From: Acanthaster planci
Taxonomy: Eukaryota > Echinodermata > Asteroidea > Valvatida > Acanthasteridae
Direction: 5' to 3'
Assembly (NCBI RefSeq): GCF_001949145.1
Contig: NW_019091552.1
Location: 215,899-279,898 of the forward strand
Length of the DNA stretch: 64,000 nt
Position numbers and translations under genes: made by a program. The notes beneath the pieces were generated by a model that saw only the letters and a program-made list of their open reading frames with translations, was not told where the DNA came from and did not search any database. Positions 1-11,960 of the stretch are shown in pieces (the stretch's first letter is position 1; the number at the start of each line of letters is the position of its first letter).

Positions 1-3000
1 CAATGAAAGCTGAAAGTATTTTGTATTAAAATTACGGTATCTGTATTCAAAATCTAAGAAAAAAAAAAGCAAACCACATAGATGTCAGCACGGAATGCTG
101 CAGACCATGTGGTATGTGCGTTTTGCTGTGTCGGTGGATGCAATCTTTCCGAATTAAGTACGCCGTTTGCATTCAATTTACATCAAACGTTTTTTTTTCC
201 GGTGGAGCTGATCTCCTGTCTTTAAATGAAAGGTTACGTTGACTTATATGTCATCGACCTGGGGAAATGTATATGGGGAGGGCTGTGAACTAAATTGTAA
301 GATTCTAAGCAACATAACTTTAATTATATTTTTAATATACAGTCAACTTGTGGTTTTCCTTTTTTCAGTTCTTTGTCAATTAATGGCAGTTGCTTGTATA
401 TTTGCACATTTAACAGTAAAATGGCGACATCTACGGTAAAATGTTCAAACTAAACCCCCATAGTCAACTTAATATATGAATATCAATTATTGAAAGATAT
501 TTGGAAGTTGGGTATCTTGAAGTAGCAACAAACAATTCAACATGTGCAATCACAATGACGTGAATGAAATGAATCAAGGCTGACTAAGACCAATGAAAAT
601 GGTCAAATAATTATTCAGTCAACTAAATACCCACCCACATCCCACTCACAAAACAAAAGTTACGATACAGAAAATGAGGTCAGACTTCCAGTCATCCGTA
701 AAGTGATTGACGTTTGTACTCCAACGTGCTAACTTCTTAATACTTTTCTTAAAAATTAATTTTATTTATCTCAACTTGTAGCACAAAGATCGATGAGAAA
801 GTTACATAAATATGTTTAATTAAAATGACAGCGTAAAATTCTAAGCCTGTACGATTACACTGATCCAGAATTTTATATGCTGAAGAGATTTTTGGAAAAT
901 ATTTAGATATACCTCCAACTTTTAAATGTCCAGCTACGCTACGTTATTTCGCCATAATCCCCACTTAGTGGTCTCAAATCTATACCCATGGGTGTACCAA
1001 ATAAATTATGAAATGGAAAAATATGTACGTGATAGACAGAGATTTCGACAGATGATTGTTAACATCAGCGTCGCTGGATTTGGGTGGATAAAAATGTCGC
1101 AACCGCTTCGATCGTTTTTGTCTCCAAACTCGTCGTGTTTGTCAGCAAAGCTTGTGCTACTTTCGTCAAAGAAGGTACTTACAAATAGCGCCACCATGTT
1201 TCATGATGCACAGCCCCTTCTGTGCACCTCATCAGCCCGAAACGTGGTAGGGATGCATGGGCCATAAATGCTATCACAAAAATATGTGGAATAAGTACAG
1301 GTGCCGCAAAACGTACTGGGTTGGGCTTGCTGCCATAATAATGGTAATCAATGGACGTAGCCCATTGTGCACAAGTGCAACGGAGGCTGAGTAGTTTTCA
1401 GCCAGCAGTGCGCCTCCAGTCGGTCTGCGTAAGTTGTTGGGAGCTGTCAATTAAGGTGGTAAAGCTAGGAGTGAAATTGATGCAGATATCGAAACAACCC
1501 CCGTACTTATGGAAAACAGCCTTTCAATTCAGTATTCGAAGGAGCTACGGCCAGACGAAATGAACTCGCCCACCTTTAAATCTCCAGTGGTCCTTGGTCG
1601 GAAAAGTTATGTTCACATTAATGTAAGTCTGACTCCGTTGGCGATTAGTGGGGAGGCTCCCCCACACGAGTGAGTCGAGTGAGACCCGTGGCTTCAGACA
1701 AGTCGGTGATGGTCGGTCTAGACCGTTCATAAACTCAGAACGGGGCAATAGTTGTGTGAGTAGGGCAACCTTCCAAAAGGGGGCCATTATGTGCGAGGGG
1801 TCACAGCAAAGATGAAACCGCGGCTCTAGTGTCACAAAGAAGCATTGAAACATACTAAGTGATCTTGAAAGAAGTCGAACATGAAACAAAAATTAGATAT
1901 GCCAACTGTAAGACTGCTTTGTCCGACTGGTTATTTTAAATATGCATCTGAAATTCCAGTATAACTAAAAATGAAATTCAGAAAGGAATACGAGAAAAAT
2001 GTCAAAGACTTCTACCCGAAAGGTTTCGTGCAACTCACTGGGTTTAGGTGTAACTTTGCCGTTTAAGCCGAATTGAAAAGTAATTCTCTCGTCTGTCACG
2101 CGGTTTCCTATTGAACCTGGACTGTTAAAGGTAACTCTACTCTATGATGAACTCTCTAACATTAAACCTCCAGCGAATGTGAACCTAAAAAGGACATTGT
2201 TTGGAAATACCATAGACGGCCTCACGCACTGTGGGTGTAACAATGAGCATGCGGTGTGGCTTGTGGATGGGGTTTCCAATTAGAAACATTAGCCAGGTGC
2301 GTGGGGCTCCGGTTTCAAATGTCCCCACTACTTGGGCAATTCGCGCCCGGTCATCAAACAATAACATTTGCACATCCGGAGGGATCTTCTAGCGAGGCAA
2401 AGCGCCGGATGGATTTCACATAGCATTCCATTTGACCTGGTGCCACGGGTTTATTTGCCTTTTATCCACTGACGGGAGATCTGCAGACGGAAGTAAAAAT
2501 GAAACGAAATGTTCTTTGAGAGAAGGAGATGACAGACTACTGACCCCCCTGGATCCACGACCGTCGTTCCAAGCTTCACAAACAGGCAAAGTTCAGTCAA
2601 GGACCATAGACAGTAAACCCACAATTGGGCTGATCCCGATCGAACGCAAGCTAACCGACGATGGTTGGGCGAGTCTAGTCTACTATTGGCGACCAGGTTG
2701 GTCACCTCATTGGTTGTCATAGCCGTGTTTAAAAGCACAGTGTGGGCCAGTTATCAGAAAAACAGTGAAAAAAACAGAAGATTTTATATAGCAGCAGTTT
2801 CTCTTGTTTCTCTTACGTTTTGTTTTGTTACTTTGCCCTCCTTTGCACTTCAACGTCACTGCACTGCGCTATATTATAGGCCTAGTTGCATCACAAACCA
2901 ACCGCTATCGATCATTTAATCCAACAAGCCCCACGTAGTTGTTCCTGATTCCTCCATTGAAATGTGCAGAGCAAACCATCTACCCACTCCCATTATTCAA

Positions 3001-3837
3001 GAATTCATCTGTAGCAGCCAATGACGTATCAGGTTTTTTAACATAGATACCAATGCCCCGTCAAATCGATTGAGATGAAGCAAAAGGGCGCCCTCTTCTA
3101 ATTGAGTACTTTTCTCCATAGAAATGTCAGCATGTACATAGTCAGTGATGATTATTTAAATAACCCATTAAAAAAAAATCACAAAATAAAGAAAGACAGA
3201 AAGAGAGAAAACTGAGACAAACTATTGGTGTGCCTTTTGCTGAAATTGAGAGCATGTGTTAGTTAACAAACGCGTTAGGCAAAAAATACAGTCAAGTTCA
3301 AATATCACATTTTATTTAGCCTGCCAAAAGGAGCGTGCGCCCGGAGGCACACTGGTGGAGAAAGGATGGAAAGGATTATTAGAACTAAATGCTGGGTCAT
3401 GTACAAATAGGGGAAAATGTCGAGACTGGATGCTGTCTCACGAACAGTAGGTAAAATGATTCCGTCGAGTTGACATTTCGATCTTTTTACAAGGGATTCT
3501 GCACGCCCCCTTTGCGGATACAGCTGTTGGTCGATGCAATGAAAAAAAAAATGGAAATTTTATGGAGGGTAGGGGAAGATGGAAAGACATGCATACTTCT
3601 GTGACTGGTTCAAAATTGTAAGAATAATGAATTTGATGCTGCCACAGGTGTGCTCCTTTTTATGCAATTGCAATTTACCAGTGACGTGTGTGTCTATGGA
3701 TACATCGGCTTTTCCGCAGGTTGCCTTAGCTTTTTATATCGTGGCTTAGGCCGTACTGTCCCTGGTATTACTGTACCAGTAAATATATTACCCAAAGATA
3801 AATGACTTGTTGGAAAGAACAACTAAACTGAAATTAA
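1..3837. other. No recognisable gene
   Basis: Short frames only. A G+C-richer patch at 1560-2700 contains open frames on both strands without motifs. Nothing supports exons or a known repeat here. Confidence 0.4.
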
Positions 3838-4130
3838 ATTTGATAGCTGAATTGGTAGGGCGCCCGCTTGCTATCTCTGAGGTTGCAGCTTCAGATTCCG
3901 CTCAGCTAAAGTTCTTTGTCAATCTTTACTAAGCTATTGTTCATGTTTACCATGAATGTACAATCTGAATTAGCCGGATGAGGCTGGGATTAACAGGCAT
4001 GTCTGTGAGAAACGGCTGCAGTTGTTACGCTGTGGCTACCGTTGGGGCTCGCCTGTCTTCCGTTCGATCGCAGCCAAGTAATTTAGTGTAGCGGGTAAGC
4101 TCTTCGGCTTCTATGGGGACAATTGTGCAT
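3838..4130 (+). repeat. tRNA-like repeat pair, probable SINE remnant
   Basis: GATAGCTGAATTGGTAGGGC followed 30 bp later by CTTCAGATTCC resembles A and B boxes. A second tRNA-like B box, CCGTTCGATCG, occurs near 4065 after ACGGCTGCAGTTGTTACGC. No cloverleaf with paired acceptor stems can be drawn, so these are not functional tRNAs. Confidence 0.35.
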
Positions 4131-4547
4131 TTAATGACTAAAGCATGGAATTTTCACCACTGTAAGTACATGCAATGAGGTTGATTTTTCAGATGTGAAG
4201 GCAAGTCAGAAGTGACCTCTAGGGACTGCTAAACGTCAATTACCTCAAAATGTCGAAATGAACGGATTTGCATTGTATATATGCACTATAAATATACAAA
4301 CACAAGTGCCAGGTACACCCCATGCGTTCTTCATGCCCTTTCCTGAGTTGTGCTGCAAGTTGTACTACAATAACAATGGTCGGTTATAACATAATTTGTG
4401 TACTCTTGTGTGTTGTAGGTTCCACTTTTTAGCCTCTTCTTTCAAGCGCATCCCTGTCATAAACCACGGATTCAGGCATCTCAAACTTGCATAGATCTTT
4501 TTTTTATAAACTGTATGCTGAGTGCTTCGTGGTACAACATACTGTGA

Positions 4548-5190
4548 TCATGCCGAAGCATCACATACCTGTAGGCAAGGGCCAATTGATGGCCATCCAA
4601 GCTTCTCCCCAAACCACATGTAACTGGGAGCTTTGTGTCTTTTGCCAAGAAGAAACGAGCAAAGCTTTGAAGTGCCCACTGAGATCAACTAAGTAACCTG
4701 TTGGGCATGGCTATACGTCTTTAGCGAAGGACCTTCACCTGTTCCAGAACCTTTGGCACGTGCCAATGGACCTCAACTTGGAGAGATTAGATGATGGTGA
4801 TGGGCTTGAGGCTATCCTGAAGGCACACAGTGCTCAGTGGCACAAAACATGTCGGCTCAAGTTCAGCAAGAAATTGTACTTGCAACAAAAACAAGAAGAA
4901 TTGCAGGACAACTGCCATGGACATCAAGCGTCCACACTCGATCTGTTCACAGGAACATAAAGTCTTTGGAGTCTTCCTTCTGCAATGAACCTGCTGGGTC
5001 TGCAAACCCACATGAAGCATCAACCCGCGAGATAGATAGGAATGTAGGAAGGTGTGCCCTTGAACAAGAGGATGCTGATCTCTTAGCCAAGCTTTCTCCG
5101 GGGGACATGATTGCCATTGAGGCTAAATACCATCGTAACTGTCTACGAGCTCTATACAACAGAGCTAGGAAAGGCGCATCGACGAGAATG
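4548..5190 (+). pseudogene. Decayed copy of a repeat-borne protein with a WHKxCRLKF zinc-knuckle-like N-terminus
   Basis: One frame from ATG at 4548 reads past a TAA at 4693 and gives CVFCQEETSKALKCP, then MDLNLERLDDGDGLEA and QWHKTCRLKF. After two frame shifts (about 4880 and 4970) the similarity continues as SSFCNEPAGSANPHEAST, then LLAKLSPGDMIAIEAKYH and LRALYNRA. Paired CxxC and HxxxC residues suggest metal binding. From memory, this is the N-terminal part of an uncharacterised, highly multi-copy family in cnidarians, hemichordates and amphioxus, always repeat-like and probably carried by a mobile element. The stop and shifts make this copy non-functional, and the C-terminal part is missing. 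Confidence 0.6.
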
Positions 5191-5199
5191 GAGGAGGAG

Positions 5200-6660
5200 G
5201 GGGCGCCTGCATGGGGGCAGGGGAAAACTTGCCCCCGGATATTTGTCACATTTATTTTTATTTTAATATTTATGTATCAAATGTTAGCACCAAAAGCCCC
5301 AAGGATTGAACGCCCTGAAAGAGACGCTAAGATTTTGACACTGTGAGTAAGGCTTATTATATTTTTTCTCCCCCCATCATTATGTCAAATATGCCATAAG
5401 CCTCATCGAGCTTTCACAGGAAAACACTTTTACAACGGTTAGTTGGAGCTGAATAAGTATTGCCGTCTACTAAAAATAGAGTTGGCTTTTGTATAGTTAT
5501 ACCAACATTCTGATCCAACAAATGTGGGGGGCTTGCACCGCCCACATCATCCTATTCGTGCGGGCAATGAATCACACTCATAACTTACTGGAGACACAAG
5601 ATCTGACTATCTGCATGCGGGCTCACTGGACGTATTGTACGAGACTGAGTTGGCGTTGTAGTACACGTTGCACTTTTGTAGTGAATGCCCTTCTGATTTG
5701 GTTTTTTTTTTTTCAGAGGTTTACACTTTCACTCTCCCAGGGACAGCAAAACAAACACAAACGCTGGAATCGAGTTTTTTTTCCTTCCTAGGAACGGTCG
5801 CTAAGCCTATCGCCGCCAGGCCTTCGCGACCTGACATGCTCAAGGGAATTTCACACATGGAGCGCCACTTGTGGCCCTAAAGTGACTCAAATGTAGTCTA
5901 ACAATGAAAACCACCTTGCAATATTTGCCCGCCGCTTTAGGCATAAAAATCATGTGCTCCGTCCCTAATGCGATTGCTTCTTGTGGTCATAAAACGAATG
6001 AAGTTCATTTACCACTCAATCCCAGCGAGCTACCGTCGCGTTCCGGCAAGGGGAAATATGCAGCGACCCACTGGAAATCGCCAGCTTCCCCGAACCAGCG
6101 ACAAATGATACCCCTTCCCCCGCTCGGCTCAATATTGATTTACGGCGGTGACAATTATCCGCAGCTTAAAGCCACCGCTATCGTGTTGTGCACCGCTTTG
6201 TCAAACCGTACGTGCCGTGGGACGTGCCACTGTGTCAGGTTGGGTTGTTGCTCGGCCCTGGTTTTTGAAATGGCCAGGAGGGATGATTTGATTGAGTGAC
6301 GGAAGCCTTTCTGTTGAGGCATAAAAGCAGCCGGAAATGCGAGTACTTTTGTGACAAACAGGAATTCGTATATTATATTCCATGATATTCACCGTCTTAA
6401 GGCCAAAAGGAATTCAGTGTAGTTACAAGGACCAATGGGAGGGACCGACTGGAATCCATACCCCCAGGTGCCCAATGGAAAAAACAAAAGAAAATGGCCA
6501 TTTCGGGGAGGGGGGTCTATTTCATGTAAAAAGCCCCCAGAATATAGCCTTACCCCTCAGAAAGGTAATGCATTTACATGAAAAAGTACCACAGTATAAT
6601 TGTTTGTAACAACAATATCTTGTCTGATTGGAGCGCTGAAGAGATGACTTCTTACGAATG
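5200..6660. other. No recognisable gene
   Basis: A CpG-richer patch lies at 5900-6260 with a 131-codon plus-strand frame (5904-6299) that shows no motif. Nothing else was seen. Confidence 0.4.
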
Positions 6661-6661
6661 C

Positions 6662-6810
6662 AACATGTAAGTCCTCACTGTAAATCCAACATGTAAGTCC
6701 TCACTGCAAATCCAACATGTAAGTCCTCACTGCAAATCCAACATGTAAGACCTCACTGCAAATCCAACATGTAAATCCTCACTGCAAATCCAACATGTAA
6801 GACCTCACTG
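6662..6810. repeat. Tandem repeat, 26-bp unit, about 5.7 copies
   Basis: The unit is AACATGTAAG(T/A)CCTCACTG followed by CAAATCC. Starts are at 6662, 6688, 6714, 6740, 6766 and 6792 with one to two mismatches each, and the last copy is truncated after CTCACTG. Confidence 0.95.
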
Positions 6811-8008
6811 TTTGCACATTAATGTGACATGGAAAAATCGTTGGAAATTGTCAGTGTCGAACGGCTTATTTATCAATTTCTGGGAAAGGTGGCAATGAGT
6901 AAAGAAAGCAATTCCAAAGAACATAATGCAATTTTGGCTGAGAAGGCACATTCACTTGTTGGTCAAAAGTCTGATTGGCCTACATTTTACTTTCCTTGAC
7001 TTGAGCTGCAGGAGTATTCTTTGAGTGTGCCCTTTGGTTTCAGGCCACAATCTGACTTCCAGATGTATCTCCTTGACGTCTTTCCCTTAGATATCAAGCA
7101 CAACAATGCCCTCTGGTGCTGGCATTGCCCAAAAGATAAAACTACAACGTTCAAGCACTGACTCTCTTGTGACCACCGATGTCAACAGTGGCAGGATAGC
7201 ACGTGCCCAAATGGCTGCGCATAAACAAATGAGGCCTCCGTGGCTCATTTCTTAAGGCCTCCAAAGACGGCTCCCTCCAGATTAAATTCGGTGCAGCATA
7301 GCGCCCTGTTGACAATTTGCATGGCAGCCATCTTGCAGGCCATTGCTTTTATTCCACAGGGTACGCATAAACGAAGTTTTCCTGTGAACAGAAAAAAACT
7401 GCCCTGCAAGTTGGCTACCACGCAAAGCCCTTGCCCATTTTGCTAGCATCGGGCGGTAGCTAGATAATTGGTGGTTTAAAGATAATTAATTGTAAATGGT
7501 CCCGAATTGAAAGAGATGTATACTCTGTCTACATGAAACAACCTAAAAGTGTCCTGACCAGACGGTCACCTGTGACTTGAAGTCGTCTGGTGAGACTTTA
7601 TTTAAAGTACATGTAGAGGACTCTTGGCTTCAAACGATGGCGCATGGTGACTTCGTGCCGTCACTTTCTGCGCGCAAAGGTGTCTTTAATTAGCTTACAC
7701 GGGCAACCCTGACCTGGGGACGGTCGTGTGTGCTGTGTCAAACAAATGAGAGGGTGGGTACGAGGGTTAAACCCATGTAGCTAATGGAGGCTTGTCGAAT
7801 GCATGCAGTATTCAGATCAGTGATTAAGGCTTGTTTTTGTAAGTCTTATCACAAACGTGACGTCGAGGCAACAACCAGGAACGTGTTTAATGTGGTCTGC
7901 AAACCAGAAACGGATACGTCATCCGAGAGACACAAAATAAAAGGCAGCAGACAGGATTGTTGGCAAACGTGGAATTTCACTCAATATTCAGCAAATTAAC
8001 TAACAACT

Positions 8009-8080
8009 GCTTCTCTCTCTTTTCACTTTCTAGTAGAAAGTACCCATTTGACATCGCTCCAAGCAACAAAATATTAGGTG
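8009..8080 (+). repeat. Dispersed repeat R4, copy 1
   Basis: CTTCTCTCTCTTTTCACTTT then CTAGTAGAAAGTACCCATTT, followed by CAACAAAATATTAGGTGATA, parallels 48435-48512. The Tc1-like MITE begins where the similarity ends. Confidence 0.5.
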
Positions 8081-8087
8081 ATATATA

Positions 8088-8520
8088 CAGTTGGGGCAAT
8101 ACGTTGATATACACTTGGTAGAGCAACAGTTTTCCTCAATTTTACGCTGTTTTAAAGTTTTTTTATAAGATCAGTCAAATCGTATCTTAATCTAATGGTC
8201 ATAGTGTGTACTTCTATTGAAAATCCTACGAAACATTTATTACCGAGCAAAATATGAATATTTTCTGAAAAATACTTTTGTGAAAAATTCACGACTACCC
8301 CTCATTGTAGTTTAAGAACACTTCAGAAAGTGGTCCACTGCGACTGTGCAAGGTGACAAAAAATACAGAAAGTGGCACTATTAGGGCTGGAAGATGTAAA
8401 ATTTTGATTTTTGGTAAATGTAAATATAATCATATATACGTCTCTGGGTGCTTTATTTGTGAAATTTGAGGAAATCTGTTTTTGTTCTACCAGGTGTATG
8501 TAAACGTTTTGCCCCAACTG
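8088..8520. mobile_element. Tc1/mariner-like MITE
   Basis: The element is bounded by inverted repeats: left CAGTTGGGGCAATACG and right, as reverse complement, CAGTTGGGGCAAAACG, continuing for about 35 bp with few mismatches. It is 433 bp and non-coding. TA precedes the left end but the right flank is not TA, so one target copy is lost. It sits just inside a dispersed repeat whose other copy is at 48435-48512. Confidence 0.65.
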
Positions 8521-9015
8521 GAGAGTGCAAAAAATGTATGTTTCGTTTCAGCCAACCAGCAATTAACAAACGTTACAATTCTTTTCTCTTTTGGTCGGAA
8601 CAGAAAGACCACACTGGAATAACCGAAATCACGAAACAGCCCATGAATAACTTTTACACACAGTTAAAGAGAGCAGTAATACCGCGTGGGGAATATCTTT
8701 TACATAGTGGACCCTTTTTTGAACATTTATGTTGAAAAGCTTACACGGCGATTATGTGGCATGAAGACAGTGACACCATACCCAACGAAAACGCTGATTG
8801 GTCAGAACGCCCATTCTAAGTGCGGTATCTTTGGAAAAATCGCTCTGGTTTCCAAAAGTGGCAGGTTAACAAGGGACCGTGCAGTTTGTCTGCTCTGAAC
8901 GTAAGCAACCTGAGAGAAATGCCCCTTGTTCTATATAGTGCCGAAATCTTGCATCATTTGAACCAGAAAGTGTATCCTGTGTATCCAAGTGACTTGGTCA
9001 TAAACGAGCGCACAC

Positions 9016-9334
9016 CACTGCGTGCGTTCAATTAGCTTCCCTGAACACACCAGTGTTACACTCAAGGGAAGCCTCAAAATGAGGCTTATCGAACGCTGCA
9101 GATGTGTTTTCCAAGGCATTGTGGGAAAAAGGTCAAGTCCCCGCCTCATTCCATCATGTACGTCCATGCTCGAACAGTCCACGTCATTACACTCGGGCAG
9201 CCTCCAGAGACCCGCTCGCCAGCTGGGGTAGTGGTGGCTAACACCATGGCAGGCACATACATCACGTGATGGCTAAACGAACGCTCTCGTGTAAGTTTGA
9301 CTTACACGTGTAAGCTAATCGAACGCACCCACTG
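9016..9334. mobile_element. hAT-like MITE
   Basis: The ends are near-perfect inverted repeats: left CACTGCGTGCGTTCAATTAG and right, as reverse complement, CAGTGGGTGCGTTCGATTAG, both followed by CTT. The 319-bp interior has no conserved coding. The CACTG/CAGTG terminus and GTGCGTTCGATTAGC motif suit hAT-related MITEs. Target duplication was not recognisable. Confidence 0.5.
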
Positions 9335-9435
9335 ATTGCAGGCTTCCATAGGATGAGCGCTCAAGTTGCGCGTTACCTTCCAGTTCCATGAATCCATGTA
9401 GCTTAATGTGCAGTAGGCTTGGTTTAAACTGAAGC

Positions 9436-9706
9436 GACGTCACACTTACAAACCAGAGTGCAAGCGAGTACGCAAGCGCGTTAGTTCATGCGCTTGTTTC
9501 TTTCTCTGATGCCTTTCACACAAATAAATGTGCGAGTGACGGACTCACTTCGGTACTGGATACCGAAGTGTGACGTCACTGTGAACCAGAAAGTACAGTG
9601 CAAATGAATGGAGTGCGCTCGCGTTGGTTCGTGTGCTGGTTCTCTAGCTGATGCCTTTTACACACATAATAGTTGTGCGTGTGACGTAGTCACTTCTGTA
9701 CTCTAG
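9436..9706. repeat. Tandem duplication, 136-bp unit, two diverged copies
   Basis: Copy 1 starts at 9436 and copy 2 at 9572, each opening with GACGTCAC. Shared blocks include CTGATGCCTTT(C/T)ACACA, TGTGCG(A/T)GTGACG and CACTTC(G/T)GTACT in the same order and spacing. A perfect TGACGTCA palindrome sits at the junction. Confidence 0.7.
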
Positions 9707-10193
9707 AATATTTTTAACTTCTCGGAATTCAGCTAACGCGGGCGCCTGTACATGGGCCTTAAGGCAAGAGCATGTTTCTGGTCGTGGTTGCAAAAACACA
9801 ACCCATGTACACAAAGCAACACGGTAATGGAGTAAGTCTGTAACCAGGGCTACGTAGTCCTCTTAGATTATGCAATAGTTGCCAGTTGAGGTTTGAGCAT
9901 GGCCAACGGGCAAGCATACAGCACGAACGCTGGTAACCTTTGAGTGTGAAGCACCACCGACCTCATCAATGATGTACCTCAAGACATGTAAAGCTTCCGA
10001 TCAAGGTATCTGCCTGTAGGCCTGATACGCGCTGTTAAAGCTGTATATATCTGACACTGCAATTCAGCTAGAGACATGTTAGCCTGATTCACATGTCAAA
10101 GAGACTAATTGTACGTAGTCGAATTAGTTGGAAATAATACATGGAAGCAACTAGATAACAACTATAAACCTGTTATTGCCGGATATATGTGCA

Positions 10194-11124
10194 GTGTGTA
10201 TCAAAATAAACGCAACCAGAGTTATGTTCTCCTCTTTCCAATGATCATTCTTTTTGGACAATAGAACAAAATGGGCTTGGGACCAAGTTCCAGTTTAGTT
10301 ACACCAGCATAAATCCTCTTCAATTCTCCATCTCTCTTATGAAATGTTCAGTCCGGCGATCATTACATCGCCTCTGGATCAAATGTTGAAATAATGTGCT
10401 TGTCACAGGTTCTAGCCCTGCAAAAAGCATGTGTAATAGCATGCTCATTAGTTACCATCAGCGTCCAAGGTGCCTCAGTTGACTAGAGGGCAGAGAGTAT
10501 TTGTGGTGACCGAGCACCCAAAATTCAACGGTAGTTCAAGACGCGTTTCGAGCACGATTCCCTGACCGAGATCCTCCACCCAGCCAGAAGCACGACTTGT
10601 TGTGACTTTTTTCCTTTGGGGCTATCTCAAGATCAAAGTGTTCACTACCCCTCCTGACATTGCAACTCTATGACAAAGAATCATGATGAGTTTGATCCTC
10701 TACGACATCACGCCCCAATGATTCACAGGGCTGTGCTTGGGATGGAGAAACGAGCTAATCTGTGTGTGGAAAGGAATGGGGGCCATGTTGAGGGGCATGG
10801 GATGTAATGTTTACAGAAAGATATCTTGAAGAAGACAATCTAAAGTTGTGATTATTCGTTTCATTATTCTATGTTGTCGAGTTAATTTCTAATAAGATGC
10901 CATTGTTATTGCGCTATCTAGGACTTGGTCCCACGCCCATTTTGTCCCATTGTCCAAAAGGAAAGATTAGTGGGCCATCCATGGCCGTGTATGAATAAAT
11001 AACATATCATTGGAAAGAGGAGATAGCTGGCTTTAAGGTGCTTCTGCTCACTTTGGTGTAAAGTTAACACAATTTTCACAAATTTGAACAGAATTCTGGT
11101 TGCGTTTATTTTGATACACACCAT
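10194..11124 (+). mobile_element. Internally deleted DNA transposon with 27-bp terminal inverted repeats
   Basis: The left end (10194 on) and right end (to 11124) match as inverted repeats beginning GTGTGTATCAAAATAAACGC and continuing AACCAGA. Similarity extends about 200 bp inward at the right end, while the left arm has two internal gaps. Between the arms lies a plus-strand transposase relic (10510-10807). No clear target duplication was seen. The transposase pieces point to the DUF4817 (Tc1/mariner-IS630-like) group. Confidence 0.7.
10510..10807 (+). pseudogene. DUF4817-type transposase remnant
   Basis: Three frame-shifted pieces are readable: VVQDAFRARFPDRDPPPS, typical of the N-terminal helix-turn-helix region; FFLWGYLKIKVFTTPPD, typical of the catalytic core after the DD segments; and MIHRAVLGMEKRANLCVERN ending GGHVEGHGM and TAA (10718-10807, one clean frame). 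The order and C-terminus are right for the family, but most of the middle is deleted. Confidence 0.6.
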
Positions 11125-11477
11125 ACAGGTATTAAATTAATACAGAAGCAACAGTAGATTCAAAAGGTCTGATCTTATAACTCTCTATATGATGTGTCTT
11201 CCCAGTTTCCAAATTTCTGAACCATTTCACGCGCGTTCTCGATAACATTCGGAAGTTGTCATTGATGCACAGGTGTTTCCTGGTGTAAAAATTAAAACGT
11301 ACCATCAAGCCCGATGTTTTCTTGAAAAGTATTCTTCGTTCAATGGCAAATAAAGCTCTAGGCTTAACCCCTTCCCGTTGAAGACCAAAGTGAGACACAA
11401 GTATTATCATAAGCCAGGAAAGTCTTTGGTCAAGTCACAAACTATTCTGGGTTGAACTGAGCCTTAAGAAAGACATT

Positions 11478-11960
11478 CTACCGCTCCCCTATATAGCGAC
11501 AAGTCATGCGCAAGGTCTCAAACACAGTTTGCCAAGTCACAGCCTCAATTTTTGTCCATCGCGAACACGCCAACTGTTTTTCGAAAAGGGGATTTAACGT
11601 AGGCACCCGCACTATGTAAAGGCTCCACGGCGCGTCAGCACTTGCGCCAAGCGTTGTGTATCTGTCAAAATCACTCCCAGGACGATTTTGACCGCGGCCG
11701 AACGCAACGCACATGGCTGTTACGTTGATGGAGTCGAGTTTTGAGTCCGTGAGAGTGAAACGCATGAACGTATCGTGTACGCAACGCACTGCACCGCAAA
11801 AGCGCACATATGGAAAGCCGCTTTTATGAGTGTGGTACCGGTACGTTCGTGGAAACTGATCGACGTGTTTAGCTAACAGACACAGACATCCCTGTGGCCC
11901 TTTGGCAGAAAGATGAAGTTGTGAAGTGAAGTCCTCGGATGGTTTGTCATGACCACTCAT
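11478..11960 (-). CDS. Unidentified 160-codon open frame
   Basis: This is the longest open frame in the window. ATG has a good context (AAAATGA), and CCAATCAG lies about 25 bp upstream of it. The product starts MSGHDKPSEDFTSQLHLSAK and ends MTCRYIGER, with scattered cysteines and no domain that I recognise. The region is richer in CpG than its flanks, which alone can create long frames by lowering stop-codon density. It could be a single-exon gene, an exon, or chance. Confidence 0.25.
   Translation of the reverse strand: MSGHDKPSEDFTSQLHLSAKGPQGCLCLLAKHVDQFPRTYRYHTHKSGFPYVRFCGAVRCVHDTFMRFTLTDSKLDSINVTAMCVAFGRGQNRPGSDFDRYTTLGASADAPWSLYIVRVPTLNPLFEKQLACSRWTKIEAVTWQTVFETLRMTCRYIGER

Noticed and set aside
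3838-3915. Possible tRNA gene
   Set aside because: A- and B-box-like strings exist, but no acceptor or anticodon stems pair.
6662-6810. CRISPR-like array
   Set aside because: Units are contiguous with no spacers; this is a 26-bp tandem satellite in a eukaryotic genome.
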